Assembly (NCBI GenBank): GCA_964497585.1
Contig: CAZCDS010000011.1
Location: 1 to 64,000, forward strand
DNA from: CAZCDS01 sp964497585
Lineage (GTDB): Bacteria > Desulfobacterota > Desulfomonilia > Desulfomonilales > Desulfomonilaceae
Direction: 5' to 3'
Length of the DNA stretch: 64,000 nucleotides
Shown: positions 10,027 through 19,098 of the stretch, one piece after another
Numbering within the stretch: the first letter of the stretch is position 1
Layout: every line of letters begins with the position of its first letter
Translations under genes and position numbers: made by a program
Notes under the pieces: generated by a model
What the model was told of the DNA's origin: nothing
The model's database searches: none
The model's input: only the letters and a program-made list of their open reading frames with translations

Positions 10027-10953
10027 TCAATTCTCCTCCGAAACGTCGGTCCGTGCTTGCGTGGAAACGGATCCTCTGCTCATGGAACCGGGATTCTTGC
10101 CCCAACTCGGATTGAATTTGCGCAGGATATCCCCAAAGAGATCGGGCTTGACTGAAGAGAAATAGGTCACGGGGTGGTGACCGACGGTCGGCTTTGCGAG
10201 CCTCTCATATCGTTCCAGATCCAGCTTTTCCGGAGACTGTCTGATCTTTTTCACCCACGATTGAAACTCCTCACGGGAAACCGCATTTGCCTGGAAATGC
10301 ATGTCAGCGTAACCGTCACCGGTGAACTGCTGGTTGTGACCGGCATACGTGCCTGGCTTGTCAGCCAGAAGGTGCAATCGGGTTTGCATGCCCGCCATGG
10401 CGTAAATCTGGCTGCCGAGCTGCGGGATGAAGAAGGAAGCCATCACGGTTCCCGAGGTGATTTTGAAGCTGACCGGAACATTGACGGGAAACGTGATTTG
10501 ATTGACAGTCGCGATATTTTGATCCGGGTAGATGAAGAGCCATTTCCAGTCCAGGCAAACGACTTCGATGTTGATCGGCTTGTGGGCCGAAGGGATGGGC
10601 TTATAAGGATCCAGAGAATGGGTCCTGGTCCAGGCCAGAATAGCAAGAACTATGACAATCGCAATGGGCACCGCCCACATGAAAAAATCGATTTTAGCTG
10701 AATAGCTCCATTTCGGCATATACTTAGCTTCGGGATTGGAAGCTCTGTACGTTCGGGGAAACCAGAACGCCATGATGAAGACGGGAATGACGACGATAGC
10801 CATGAGCGCGGCGGCCGCAATGATGACGAACCGCTCCGACTCGCCGATCGGTCCTTTAGGGTTGAATAAGAGGATTGTGCTGCAACCGCTGAGGAGAGCT
10901 GCGGCACATAGGGATGACAAGCCGGCAAGAACGAAATATTTCTTCTTCTTCAT
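10027..10953 (-). CDS. cyoA: Cytochrome bo3 quinol oxidase subunit II (lipoprotein)
   Basis: A 308-residue subunit II with a lipoprotein signal peptide (lipobox LLSGC, Cys24), two transmembrane helices (about residues 40-62 and 85-107) and a periplasmic cupredoxin domain. The CuA ligands of cytochrome c oxidases are absent: the region GHNQQFTGDGYADM contains no cysteine. This identifies a quinol rather than a cytochrome c oxidase. First gene of the operon; a purine-rich GGGGGGATAA lies just upstream of the ATG. Confidence 0.97.
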   Translation of the reverse strand: MKKKKYFVLAGLSSLCAAALLSGCSTILLFNPKGPIGESERFVIIAAAALMAIVVIPVFIMAFWFPRTYRASNPEAKYMPKWSYSAKIDFFMWAVPIAIVIVLAILAWTRTHSLDPYKPIPSAHKPINIEVVCLDWKWLFIYPDQNIATVNQITFPVNVPVSFKITSGTVMASFFIPQLGSQIYAMAGMQTRLHLLADKPGTYAGHNQQFTGDGYADMHFQANAVSREEFQSWVKKIRQSPEKLDLERYERLAKPTVGHHPVTYFSSVKPDLFGDILRKFNPSWGKNPGSMSRGSVSTQARTDVSEEN

Positions 10954-11069
10954 TTATCCCCCCGACGCCTCATGGGTCTTGACCCGGAATTATGCGCCAG
11001 TCTAATGGTTCTTGGGCGTCTGCCCCGGAATCCGGTCTCCGCACTGTGCCCCTGGTACCGAAAAAAACC

Positions 11070-11450
11070 CTAGACGGTCTCTCTGTCGCCAGGAGCATGC
11101 GAGAGCCGTCCTCGCGTTGATGAAAATGCCTGTGTTTCCATTTTTTTTTCAGCGTACCTCACCCTTCGGCCGTTCGTCAACCAGAATCGCTTGGCCGTCA
11201 CCAAAAAACAGCTTGACAGAGCCGGGCCAAGACGAAGGCTGAAGCCACGTGGGCGTGCCGCCTCCGATCGTGATACGGGACTTTCGCCTCCACCACGGTC
11301 GACCTTCACCACCTTCGCCGCCCGAAGCCTCGAATTGGTGACAATCAATCCGATCCGTGGAAAGAGTTCCCCCGTGTGCCACGCAACCTTGGCAACGACT
11401 CTGCGCTCCCTTGCCCAGGTCTGTGCCCGGATCGGAGATCAACGAGCCCG
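11070..11450 (-). pseudogene. IS1380-family transposase fragment
   Basis: The minus strand encodes a C-terminal piece of an IS1380-type transposase: IVTNSRLRAAKVVKV with the following region rich in Gly/Glu, in the same order as the related relic at 27.4-27.7 kb (FSVTNSKPPAGKIVKEY). Another frame gives TDRIDCHQFEA, the usual next motif. Frames change within 100 bases, and no N-terminal part is present. Confidence 0.5.
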
Positions 11451-11499
11451 ATTTGAATCCCGCTCTTGGGCGGTCGTCCCACTGGGCGGGTCAGGGGCT

Positions 11500-12276
11500 A
11501 CTCAATCAGCCTGTGGAGAACCTGGTTTCGCTGAAGCCTGAGGAAGTTGGTAATCCGCTCCTGCCCGCCCTAGTCGTAAACCTCGGGCTCTGCAAATGCC
11601 GCATGGCCTCGAAACCAGAAAAGAAGGAACCGATAACGATACCGCTGCACGATGGATTCCTAAATCAAGAATGCCGTCTCCGGGCAAGAGTATATGGAGC
11701 GCCAGCGGGCGCTCATCGAACTGGAGGGTAAGCTCGCCGCCGCGTTGGAGAAGCGTCATGAGAGCGAGGCCGGTGTGCGGGAAGCCAGGAGACAAAGGGC
11801 CGTGCATGTCCCAGAAACCCGCGGGGTCAACCTGGACTCCCGCCGCGGGGGAGCAGCAGGTCACTACCAACGCAAAGGAGCGGATCAAGGCGAGGCAGCG
11901 GGCTCCGTTCATGAAGCTCTGCGCTCCGGTTGGCGGCTTTGTCCAGCAGGTAGCGGTCTACACCATCGCAGGGGTGGTGACGGCCGCGCAGCAATTGATG
12001 GTAACCGTACCGAAGAATGATCCGTTGGACGTGGAAGCGTTTGTGGCAAATAAGGAGATCGGCTGCGTCAGCGTGGGCCGGGAAGCCGAGATCAAGATCG
12101 AGAGCTTCCAGTAAAGCTAGTACAGTACGATTCACAGCAGGGTGAAGAACCTCTCCAACGATGCGATCCAGGACGAAAAGAGGGTTCTATTCCTCCCGGA
12201 TGAAGATGGAGCGCACATGGGTCCGGGTAGGGCGCAAGGTGGAGAACCTCTCACCTGGCATGGCCGTAAACTGAGG
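11500..12276 (+). pseudogene. HlyD-family membrane fusion protein relic
   Basis: Several frames in order reproduce the C-terminal half of a type I secretion membrane-fusion protein. A coiled-coil piece (YMERQRALIELEGKLAAALE, near 11.7 kb) is followed by the lipoyl-like segment LCAPVGGFVQQVAVYTIAGV and VVTAAQQLMVTVPKNDPLDV, ending in GCVSVGREAEIKIESF with a stop at 12112-12114. After that stop, further motifs continue in other frames (VKNLSNDAIQDEKR, then RTWVRVGRKVENLSPGMAV near 12.26 kb). The gene is broken by several frameshifts; no ABC exporter partner remains. Confidence 0.75.
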
Positions 12277-12450
12277 TGTTGGCAAGACACCTATCCCATG
12301 GTCTTCGCTATGTGATCCTCATGTCTTGCTCCCGAACCTCCTTCGGTGCTATCATCGCATCAACCGATATCAAGAGGACGGAGCGACCAAACATTTGGTG
12401 CAAAGCACTCAAGTTAGCTCGGACACAGTCCCATAGAGGAACCTCTTGCC

Positions 12451-12690
12451 ATGGCTAAGGGCTTGATCAGTTACTATCCGGTATTTCTTTTGGGTTTGAC
12501 GGCTGTATCCCTTTCGCCGTTCAATCAAGCCACTTCCTTCCGTTTCTTGGAAGCGTCAGCAATTCTTGGTACGTGGATGCCGGGTACGTCACTCATGCTC
12601 GTGCTCCTTTTCTCCTCTCTTTCGGTCGGTACTCTGCTCGCCGCCGGAATCAGTGGAACACCCGAACAATCGCCTCAGGACTCCCGATGA
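12451..12690 (+). CDS. Small hydrophobic protein, unknown
   Basis: A 79-codon ORF with two hydrophobic stretches (about residues 9-22 and 45-66) and a possible ribosome binding site (AGAGGAACC) upstream. Its TGA overlaps the ATG of the following EamA transporter (ATGA), an arrangement consistent with translational coupling. I recognise no family; it could equally be a chance frame in front of the transporter. Confidence 0.35.
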   Translation: MAKGLISYYPVFLLGLTAVSLSPFNQATSFRFLEASAILGTWMPGTSLMLVLLFSSLSVGTLLAAGISGTPEQSPQDSR

Positions 12691-13598
12691 AGTCGAAGAC
12701 TACCGCTGGGGTGCTCCTCACCTTGACAGCCACGGTAATCTGGTCGTGGAATTTCATTGTCGCACGTGCTCTTGCTGACTCGGTTCCCCCGGTCGCGTTG
12801 GCCTTTTTTCGCTGGCTTACCGCAGTGGTCGTGCTTCTGCCCTTCTCCATCCAGATGATGTGGCGGGAGAGGAATCTGATACGGAAGCATGCTCTGTATC
12901 TGATTGCAGCAGGGGCTCTTGCGGTGACTCTCTTCAATACTCTCGTGTACATCGCAGGACAGACATCTTCCGCCTTGAACATGTCGCTCATAGCCATTTC
13001 TTCACCTGTCTTCGTCTTGATCTTGGCGAGGGTATTTCTCAACGAACGATTCACGCTCCACCGGGTTGCGGGCCTTATGCTTGCGGTGACTGGTGTGGCA
13101 ACTCTGGTCACGGACGGTCACCTCGGACGTCTGACGACGCTCAACTTCACCGAAGGGGACCTGATAATGGTGGTGGCAGCGATACTTTTTGCCGTTTACA
13201 GTGTGTTGGTCCGTTTCAAACCGACAAAAATGGATCAGTGGGTCTTCCTCTCATCCATAATCTCAGTCGGGTCGTTGATGCTGCTCCCTTGGTTTCTCTA
13301 TGAGCAGGCCTCTGCTCCACGGATAGACTTCACCCCCACCATCGTTATCTCGATTCTCTATCTCGGTATAGGCCCATCGTTGATTTCCTTTTACTGCTTC
13401 AACAAGGCCGTCCTGATGATCGGACCTGCTCGGGTAGGCTTCATCTACTATTCATTGCCGCTTTTCAGCGGATTTGAAGCACTACTCGTGCTTGATGAGC
13501 CGATCCAATGGGTGCACATTGCCAGTAGTCTCCTGATTATTTCCGGTATTGTCTTGGCCACAAGGGATGGTCGTAAAGGATTGCAGCGAACTGGCTAG
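12687..13598 (+). CDS. EamA/DMT-family transporter
   Basis: A 303-residue protein with about ten transmembrane helices arranged as two EamA (DUF6) repeats, typical of drug/metabolite exporters in the inner membrane. The first repeat has the family motif WSWNFIVARALADSVPP and FFRW; the second repeat ends with SGFEALLVLDEPIQWVHIAS, matching the usual glutamate-containing end of the domain. I chose the ATG at 12687 because an in-frame upstream extension lacks hydrophobic character and the family starts here. The substrate is unknown; relatives export amino acids or metabolites. Confidence 0.9.
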   Translation: MKSKTTAGVLLTLTATVIWSWNFIVARALADSVPPVALAFFRWLTAVVVLLPFSIQMMWRERNLIRKHALYLIAAGALAVTLFNTLVYIAGQTSSALNMSLIAISSPVFVLILARVFLNERFTLHRVAGLMLAVTGVATLVTDGHLGRLTTLNFTEGDLIMVVAAILFAVYSVLVRFKPTKMDQWVFLSSIISVGSLMLLPWFLYEQASAPRIDFTPTIVISILYLGIGPSLISFYCFNKAVLMIGPARVGFIYYSLPLFSGFEALLVLDEPIQWVHIASSLLIISGIVLATRDGRKGLQRTG

Positions 13599-13868
13599 AA
13601 TCTTTCGAGATATGTTGCCCGAGTCGAGAGGTGAATCGTGGCATCCCCCCATGGCCGACAGGTTCCGGGGGGGCAGGTCACCTTGTACGCCATAGCCCTT
13701 TCAAAGAAGTCCCTGATTATTGCCCGTTTCCCGGCCCGTTTGGCCCTGAGATACCGTAGCTTGGTTGCTATCACATCCTCTGCCGTCCGTTTCAGCTCTC
13801 GATTCTCCGGGTCCACAGAGTCTTCTTCAGCCACTGCCACCGTACTTTTGCGCCTTTCCGTCCCTCTG

Positions 13869-14288
13869 CTATTCAAACTCAAAGTAATCTTTCAATTGTG
13901 AGGGGATACTGCTCTTGTCTACTTCAAACAGTTCGATGAGTATGTCGTCGGGAGCAGGGACCATAATGTATTTCCAGAATCCGAAATCAGTAATATCCTT
14001 TCTGAAGACAATTCCTTCGGATTTCATCTTGTCTACGACGCTCTGGATATCGTCGGTCTGGATTCCAAAATGATGTATGCTAGCACGCCCAGGATTCTTC
14101 GGCGGTTGATCATAGAAGTGGAGTCTCCCGTTTCCAATTCTCATGAACACGTTTCTGGCACCGGCCATATCCGTGTCCAGGATGACCCTTCCACCGAAGA
14201 AGTTCTCGTAGAACCTGACACTTGTGTCAATGTCAGAGGCGAATATGTGAACGTGATGCAGGTGACTGACCATGTCCTTCTCCTTCAA
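13869..14288 (-). CDS. VOC (glyoxalase/bleomycin resistance) family protein
   Basis: A 139-residue single-module vicinal-oxygen-chelate protein. The two beta-alpha-beta-beta-beta halves are visible: HLHHVHIFASDIDTSVRFYE starting with a metal-ligand His, and SIHHFGIQTDDIQSVVDKM with the second His, then ILIELFE carrying the ligand Glu. Such proteins bind a divalent metal and act as lyases, isomerases, dioxygenases or resistance proteins; the reaction here is unknown. Standing alone between convergent or unrelated genes, it gets no help from context. Confidence 0.88.
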   Translation of the reverse strand: MKEKDMVSHLHHVHIFASDIDTSVRFYENFFGGRVILDTDMAGARNVFMRIGNGRLHFYDQPPKNPGRASIHHFGIQTDDIQSVVDKMKSEGIVFRKDITDFGFWKYIMVPAPDDILIELFEVDKSSIPSQLKDYFEFE

Positions 14289-14796
14289 CGGGAATTATTC
14301 CGCTATCCCACAAGTGCCATGCGCTTTCGGCGAAAACCAGCTGTCCTATTGATTACGACCCCCGCATCCGTGCCAACGCGTTTGCGAGAACGGTCCGACG
14401 CCTCCAAATCCCGCGTTGGTGCCAGATCAGCGGCTCAGTTCCCGGAATCGAGCGTATCACTCCCTCGGCCTCCCGGTCAACCGCAATCCTGACCACGTGC
14501 CATCGCCCAAATGCGGCCCGACATTACCGCGCTGTCTTCGGGTGACCAGCACGTCGGTACGAAGCGCTTGACGGAATGGTGGAGAGTGAAGTACGTTCAG
14601 AAATAGAAATAATCGTGCTTTCTTCAGCAATGCGACCACGGTCTTGTCGTCCTCCCAACTCCTCACGGACCATCCGGGGTGTTGTTGGCGTAGGGCGGAT
14701 CGCAACGGGACCGGATTCGGGGGTGAACACGTCCAAATTAGAAAGACTGCCGCATAATTGCGGGTACAAACGACGAGGTGGGAGAGAGAGGCGATC
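14289..14796. other. Intergenic region, no gene seen
   Basis: About 500 bases between two divergent genes. Overlapping frames on both strands have no recognisable product. It should contain the promoters of the VOC gene (minus) and of the cysteine-containing protein (plus), but none is clear enough to mark. Confidence 0.5.
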
Positions 14797-15324
14797 ATGA
14801 ATATTCCCGTAGACAAGAACAGAAAGTGGATAGCAGGGCTGCACGAAAGCATCGACAGGCTTGGGGAAGAGCTCAAAGCCTCGATAATGAAGCCAGCCGG
14901 AGAGGGATGCGCGTCGGACCTGTTGGAATTGTGTGAAGAGCATTTGGGAAGAGAAATAGTGACCTTGGAAGATCTGATAGAAGGCTGGAACACTCTCCGC
15001 CAGCGGAGGCAACTGAACGGAAAATGGGAAATTGACGGGTCGACGATAAGCGCCACATTTGGTGAGTGTGGTTGCCGCCTCGTTCGGTCTGGAATGATCG
15101 CTCTTCATCCCGTCCAGTGTTATTGCGCACAAGGAATGATGGAAGCCATTTTCGCTAGAGTGGCAAAGCACCCGGTGACCGCCAGTATCAAACGCTCGAT
15201 CGGCCGTGGTGACAATGCGTGTGAGTTCCTGATAACACTGACACCGCCGGTGCATGACGATTCCCGAGCGGTGACCAACGATTTCAAAGGAGGTCGAAAC
15301 AGAAAGTCGAGTGGGCGACGTTGA
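14797..15324 (+). CDS. Uncharacterised cysteine-containing protein
   Basis: A 175-residue soluble protein with no signal peptide. The start was chosen at 14797 because GGGAGAGAGAGG lies just upstream. The second half holds a cysteine cluster: FGECGCRLVRSG, then VQCYCAQGMMEAIF, then DNACEFLI. The spacing resembles small proteins that sense ligands or bind metal, in which a C-terminal subdomain contains conserved cysteines (for example the heme- or cluster-binding 4VR/DUF6144-like group), but I cannot assign a family with confidence. Likely a real gene because composition and ribosome binding site are good. Confidence 0.6.
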   Translation: MNIPVDKNRKWIAGLHESIDRLGEELKASIMKPAGEGCASDLLELCEEHLGREIVTLEDLIEGWNTLRQRRQLNGKWEIDGSTISATFGECGCRLVRSGMIALHPVQCYCAQGMMEAIFARVAKHPVTASIKRSIGRGDNACEFLITLTPPVHDDSRAVTNDFKGGRNRKSSGRR

Positions 15325-15381
15325 GATTGGACCATTGATGATCTTGACGTACCTGTCGGCTCCGGATAATGGGCTTGGGCC

Positions 15382-15528
15382 ATGACTCTAACCGAGGCCG
15401 ATCTGGCGGAGAAGATCGCGGACCTCTGGGGTTTCCTGAAGGGGGAGACCAGTCCCACTCTTCACAGAACGGTCTTGACAAACTCCAACGGCTACTGTAA
15501 ACGAAAAGAGGAGCGTATCGACAAATGA
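15382..15528 (+). pseudogene. Possible IHF/HU-type DNA-binding protein fragment
   Basis: The 48-codon frame starts MTLTEADLAEKIADLWGFLK, very like the first 20 residues of integration host factor alpha, but the similarity fades afterwards and the frame stops where the beta-arm should begin. It is followed by a strong terminator at 15621, consistent with a former small gene. Confidence 0.3.
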
Positions 15529-15620
15529 CCGACTCAGCTCAAAGATTCTTCTTTTTCGGGTTTAGCTTTGGAAGGAGTACTCGTATGGGCTGAGTGTGCT
15601 GATCTCATAGACACTGAAGG

Positions 15621-15652
15621 AAAGAGCGGAGACCACACTCCGCTCTTTTTTT
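15621..15652 (+). terminator. Rho-independent terminator
   Basis: Perfect 11-base-pair stem (AAAGAGCGGAG with CTCCGCTCTTT) around a 6-base loop, running into a T-tract of seven. It would end transcripts from the 15.4 kb side and insulate the CoA-transferase gene that starts 110 bases downstream. Confidence 0.85.
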
Positions 15653-15763
15653 GTTTCGTGGGGCAGTTTTGATAGTTGAACCCACGGTGCCGGCGTACGG
15701 TTCGCAAGAGGTTGTTGGGAGATGAAAAGGGAGCACGGGACAAATAAGAAAGGAGGGTTTGCC

Positions 15764-16981
15764 ATGACAGGACCCTTGGACGGAGTTCGTGTTGTTGAGG
15801 TATCGATGTTTCAGCAGGGCCCGGTGGCGGGTATGCGATTGGGTGACTTGGGCGCAGATGTGATCAAGATAGAGCCCAGGACGGGAGATCCGGCCAGGGC
15901 ATTCATGAGGATCATAGGCGCCATGACCGGCCTCAAGGGCAGGAACTACTACTTCGAGCACTGCAACCGAAACAAGAGGGGGATAGTCCTCGATATGAAG
16001 ACGGAGCGTGGCATGGAAGTGTTCCTGAGGCTCATTGATACCGCGGATGTATTCCTGAACAACATGAGCATTGAAGCTCCCAAAAGAATGGGGATAGGTC
16101 CCGAGGCTCTGATGGCAAGGAATCCGAGGCTCATCTACGCACAGGCATCAGGGTGGGGTCGCAAAGGACCTGACGCGCACGACTACTCGTTTGACTACAC
16201 AGGTATTGGGCGATCCGGTCTCATGATGTCTTGCGGAGAGCGTGGAGCACCACCCACCCAGATTCTCCCGGGGATCGGGGACGAGATGGGTGCCTTAGCC
16301 TGCGCCTGGGGGGTAACCGCAGCGCTCTACGCCCGGGAACGGACGAGCAAGGGGCAGGTGGTGGACACGTCTCTGATGGGAGGAGTGATTGCCGCTCTCG
16401 GGCTCATCATGGCGGCTCCTGCCGTGCTGGGCCAGGAGTTCCCCAGAGAGATCAGGGAAGAGGCTGGCAATCCGATCTACAACCACTACCGGTGTCAGGA
16501 CGACAAATGGATAGCCTTAGCTCACCTGCAGCCAGACCGGTACTGGCCGAAGGTATGCAAGGCCTTGGCGTTGGGGCACATCCAACAAGACCCGAGATTC
16601 GCCACCATAGAAGCGCGGGGCAAGAATGCGAAGGATCTGGTAGCCATTTTCGATGCGGCTTTCCTAACGAGGCCCAGAGATGAATGGTTGACCATACTGA
16701 GGCGGGAAGGGTGTATCTGCACGCCAATACAAACACCAATGGAGGTGTCGAAGGACCCGCAGGCCATTGCCAACAACTACTTCGTGCAGATGAACCACCC
16801 CCGGCACGGCGACACGAGAATGGTCGGGTTTCCCTGGGACTTCAGCGCGACTCCTGCAACATGCAGACGGGAAGCGCCTGAGCTTGGGCAACACACCGAG
16901 GAAGTCCTGGCTGAGCTCGGATACACTGCCGATGACATCGAACTGATGAGAGAAGAGGGGACGATCAACGAAGTTGGTTGA
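15764..16981 (+). CDS. CaiB/BaiF class III CoA-transferase
   Basis: A 405-residue member of the class III (formyl-CoA/carnitine) CoA-transferases, which move CoA between carboxylic acids. The N-terminus has the family motif GPLDGVRVVEVS and GDLGADVIKIEP; the catalytic Asp lies in GQVVDTSLMGG near residue 205. A near-ideal AAGGAGGG precedes the ATG, so the start is firm. The next plus-strand gene is a ThDP-dependent enzyme, a pairing reminiscent of formyl-CoA transferase with oxalyl-CoA decarboxylase, although neither protein looks like a close copy of those. Acid substrate unknown; probably linked to the acyl-CoA ligases at 19-22 kb. Confidence 0.93.
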   Translation: MTGPLDGVRVVEVSMFQQGPVAGMRLGDLGADVIKIEPRTGDPARAFMRIIGAMTGLKGRNYYFEHCNRNKRGIVLDMKTERGMEVFLRLIDTADVFLNNMSIEAPKRMGIGPEALMARNPRLIYAQASGWGRKGPDAHDYSFDYTGIGRSGLMMSCGERGAPPTQILPGIGDEMGALACAWGVTAALYARERTSKGQVVDTSLMGGVIAALGLIMAAPAVLGQEFPREIREEAGNPIYNHYRCQDDKWIALAHLQPDRYWPKVCKALALGHIQQDPRFATIEARGKNAKDLVAIFDAAFLTRPRDEWLTILRREGCICTPIQTPMEVSKDPQAIANNYFVQMNHPRHGDTRMVGFPWDFSATPATCRREAPELGQHTEEVLAELGYTADDIELMREEGTINEVG

Positions 16982-17219
16982 CGGAGTGATGGAGGGTGGG
17001 GTAGGCTCAGAAACAGGAAAATGGGAATTTGTCACCAACCTGACGCCGGTTTTGCGTGGGTTAGGTCGGGGGGAGTCCATTTGGGGCTCCTTTCGGAGTC
17101 AGCATAGGCATCTTTCGACCCCTTGAGGCTCCCAAGAGGGTCAAAATTGTAAGACCGTCGCATATTTCCGGTAAATAGGAACAGAAGCAGTCGAGTTGCT
17201 CAGACAATCACGGGAGACA

Positions 17220-18986
17220 ATGCGACGCTATGAATGCACCCAAGAGGATTTCGAAATGCACACAAGGGATGAGAACATCGTGAATATTGGGGCGGAAAAC
17301 ACCGCTCAGGCCTTTCTGGAGTTGCTCGCCCTGCGCGGGGTGGAATACTTCTTCGCAAATGCAGGGACGGACTTCGCAAGTGTATGTGACGGATTTGCCC
17401 TACGCCAGAAAAATGGCAAGGAATTGCCCCGACCGGTCACAGTTGCGCACGAAGTCCCACTCATTAGTATGGCCTACGGTTACTACCTTGCCACAGGGCG
17501 ACCTCAAGTGGCCATGGTCCACGTCGGAATCGGCACGGCCAACGCCCTTGGCCCAATAATAAACGCGAGCAAGGCCCGGGTTCCCATATTGTTCTTCGCG
17601 GGTCGAACGCCAATCACCGAACAAGGAGAGCCCGGATCCAGGTCAGCTTTCATCCATTGGGGCCAGGAAGCTTTCGATCAGGCGGCGATGGTCCGGGAAT
17701 ACGTGAAATGGGACTATGAGCTGAGAAATCCGAGGCAGCTTGAAGCGGTACTTGACCGGGCCATGGCCATGGCAATGACGGAGCCTCGAGGTCCGGTCTA
17801 TCTCACGCTGCCCCGCGAGGTTCTCGCAGCAAAGTGGCCTGACATGCCCGTGCGCCCGCGGCCCCGATTGGATGTTCCCACCTTCTATCCCGATCCAGCC
17901 AAGATAGAGAGAGCGGCACACGTACTCGTTCGCTCTCGGTTCCCGTTAATCGTTACTTCCGCGCTCGGACGAAACCACGAATCGGTAGGAACGCTCGTGT
18001 CGTTAGCGGAAAAGGAAGGTATTGGCGTGGTATCGTTCAACCCGGAGTACATGAACTTTCCGCGTGACCATGTCTGCCATCTGGGATTCAATTCGGCGCC
18101 TTACGTCAATCAGGCCGACACCATTCTTGTAATCGACAGTGATGTTCCCTGGTATCCCAACGCAGTCTCACCACAGGACTCGGCGACCGTTATTCAGGCC
18201 GGGATCGATCCACTCTACTCATCCTATCCAATCCGCACATTTCCCTCCGACATCACCGTCCAGGGTGAATCGCAACCAATCCTCCAAGAGCTTGCCCGGG
18301 CGATGCAGGCGCACCCGGAACGGGATGATGACCTTATCCGGGATCGGAAGGAGCGGCTCCGTTCCGAACATGAAAAGCTTGTGGAGCATTGGGACGCCTG
18401 TTCGTTAAAGGGCGCCCAAGCCAAGCCGCTCGATTTTCGATGGGTATCGCGTATTGTTCGCGAAAGATTGAATGACCAGGCGATCGTCATCAACGAATAC
18501 GATAACGGTATGAAAGAGAATATGGGCCTGGATCCCGGCAGTTACTTCGGAATCTCACACGCAGGTTACCTTGGATGGGGAGTCGGCACGGCGCTGGGAG
18601 CGGCGCTCGCCAAGCCGGGCAGCATGACGGTAGCCACTGTGGGCGACGGATCCTACATTTTTGCAGTTCCTAGCGCATGTCATCAGGTTTCATCATCGCT
18701 CAATTTGCCGATACTTGTAATAGTTTACGATAATCAGGGTTATGCAGCGGTGAAGGGCGCGACGCTGGGCGTCCATCCGGACGGATGGGCGGCCGAGACC
18801 AACAATTTTCCGCTGAGCCGGTTCGACCCGCCTCCCGACTATGAGAAGATTTGCGAGGCCTTCGGTGGGTATGGTGAGAAGGTGACTGAACCCGATCAAG
18901 TTGGTCCCGCGCTTGATCGAGCCATTCATGCGGTCGTCGAAGAGAAACGCCAGGCCGTCTTGAACATGGTATGCGAAAGTCCTTGA
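17220..18986 (+). CDS. Thiamine diphosphate-dependent enzyme (acetolactate synthase-like)
   Basis: A 588-residue ThDP enzyme with the three-domain layout of acetolactate synthase, benzoylformate decarboxylase and oxalyl-CoA decarboxylase. The activating Glu is in VAHEVPLISMAYGYYLATGR near residue 84. The cofactor motif runs from GDGSYIFAVPS to VYDNQGY in the C-terminal domain. The start was set at the ATG at 17220, which follows GGGAG; an in-frame TTG at 17196 and an ATG at 17256 are alternatives. It lies 240 bases behind the CoA-transferase in the same direction. Likely a decarboxylase or carboligase for an organic acid or its CoA ester; it is not a clear anabolic IlvB because no small subunit follows. 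Confidence 0.88.
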   Translation: MRRYECTQEDFEMHTRDENIVNIGAENTAQAFLELLALRGVEYFFANAGTDFASVCDGFALRQKNGKELPRPVTVAHEVPLISMAYGYYLATGRPQVAMVHVGIGTANALGPIINASKARVPILFFAGRTPITEQGEPGSRSAFIHWGQEAFDQAAMVREYVKWDYELRNPRQLEAVLDRAMAMAMTEPRGPVYLTLPREVLAAKWPDMPVRPRPRLDVPTFYPDPAKIERAAHVLVRSRFPLIVTSALGRNHESVGTLVSLAEKEGIGVVSFNPEYMNFPRDHVCHLGFNSAPYVNQADTILVIDSDVPWYPNAVSPQDSATVIQAGIDPLYSSYPIRTFPSDITVQGESQPILQELARAMQAHPERDDDLIRDRKERLRSEHEKLVEHWDACSLKGAQAKPLDFRWVSRIVRERLNDQAIVINEYDNGMKENMGLDPGSYFGISHAGYLGWGVGTALGAALAKPGSMTVATVGDGSYIFAVPSACHQVSSSLNLPILVIVYDNQGYAAVKGATLGVHPDGWAAETNNFPLSRFDPPPDYEKICEAFGGYGEKVTEPDQVGPALDRAIHAVVEEKRQAVLNMVCESP

Positions 18987-19002
18987 CGTGCTTTGAGCAC
19001 GT
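18986..19002 (+). terminator. Possible weak terminator
   Basis: A 7-base-pair hairpin (ACGTGCT with AGCACGT, 3-base loop) begins at the last base of the ThDP-enzyme stop codon and is followed by ATTTCCC. The T-tract is short, so termination may be partial; it sits between convergent genes where one is expected. Confidence 0.4.
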
Positions 19003-19098
19003 ATTTCCCATGATCGAGCCCACGCAAGCTGTTCCCGACCCCCAACGGTGCGACTGAACATTGGGCCCTTCTCCTGGGTCCCTGTGCAGCAGGCCTTC

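Noticed and set aside
12573..12686. Upstream N-terminal extension of the EamA transporter
   Set aside because: Arg-rich, non-conserved sequence; the internal ATG at 12687 gives the normal family start.
13598..13868. Possible 95-codon minus-strand gene behind the VOC protein
   Set aside because: Its only start is a TTG overlapping the VOC stop, there is no ribosome binding site and no family match.
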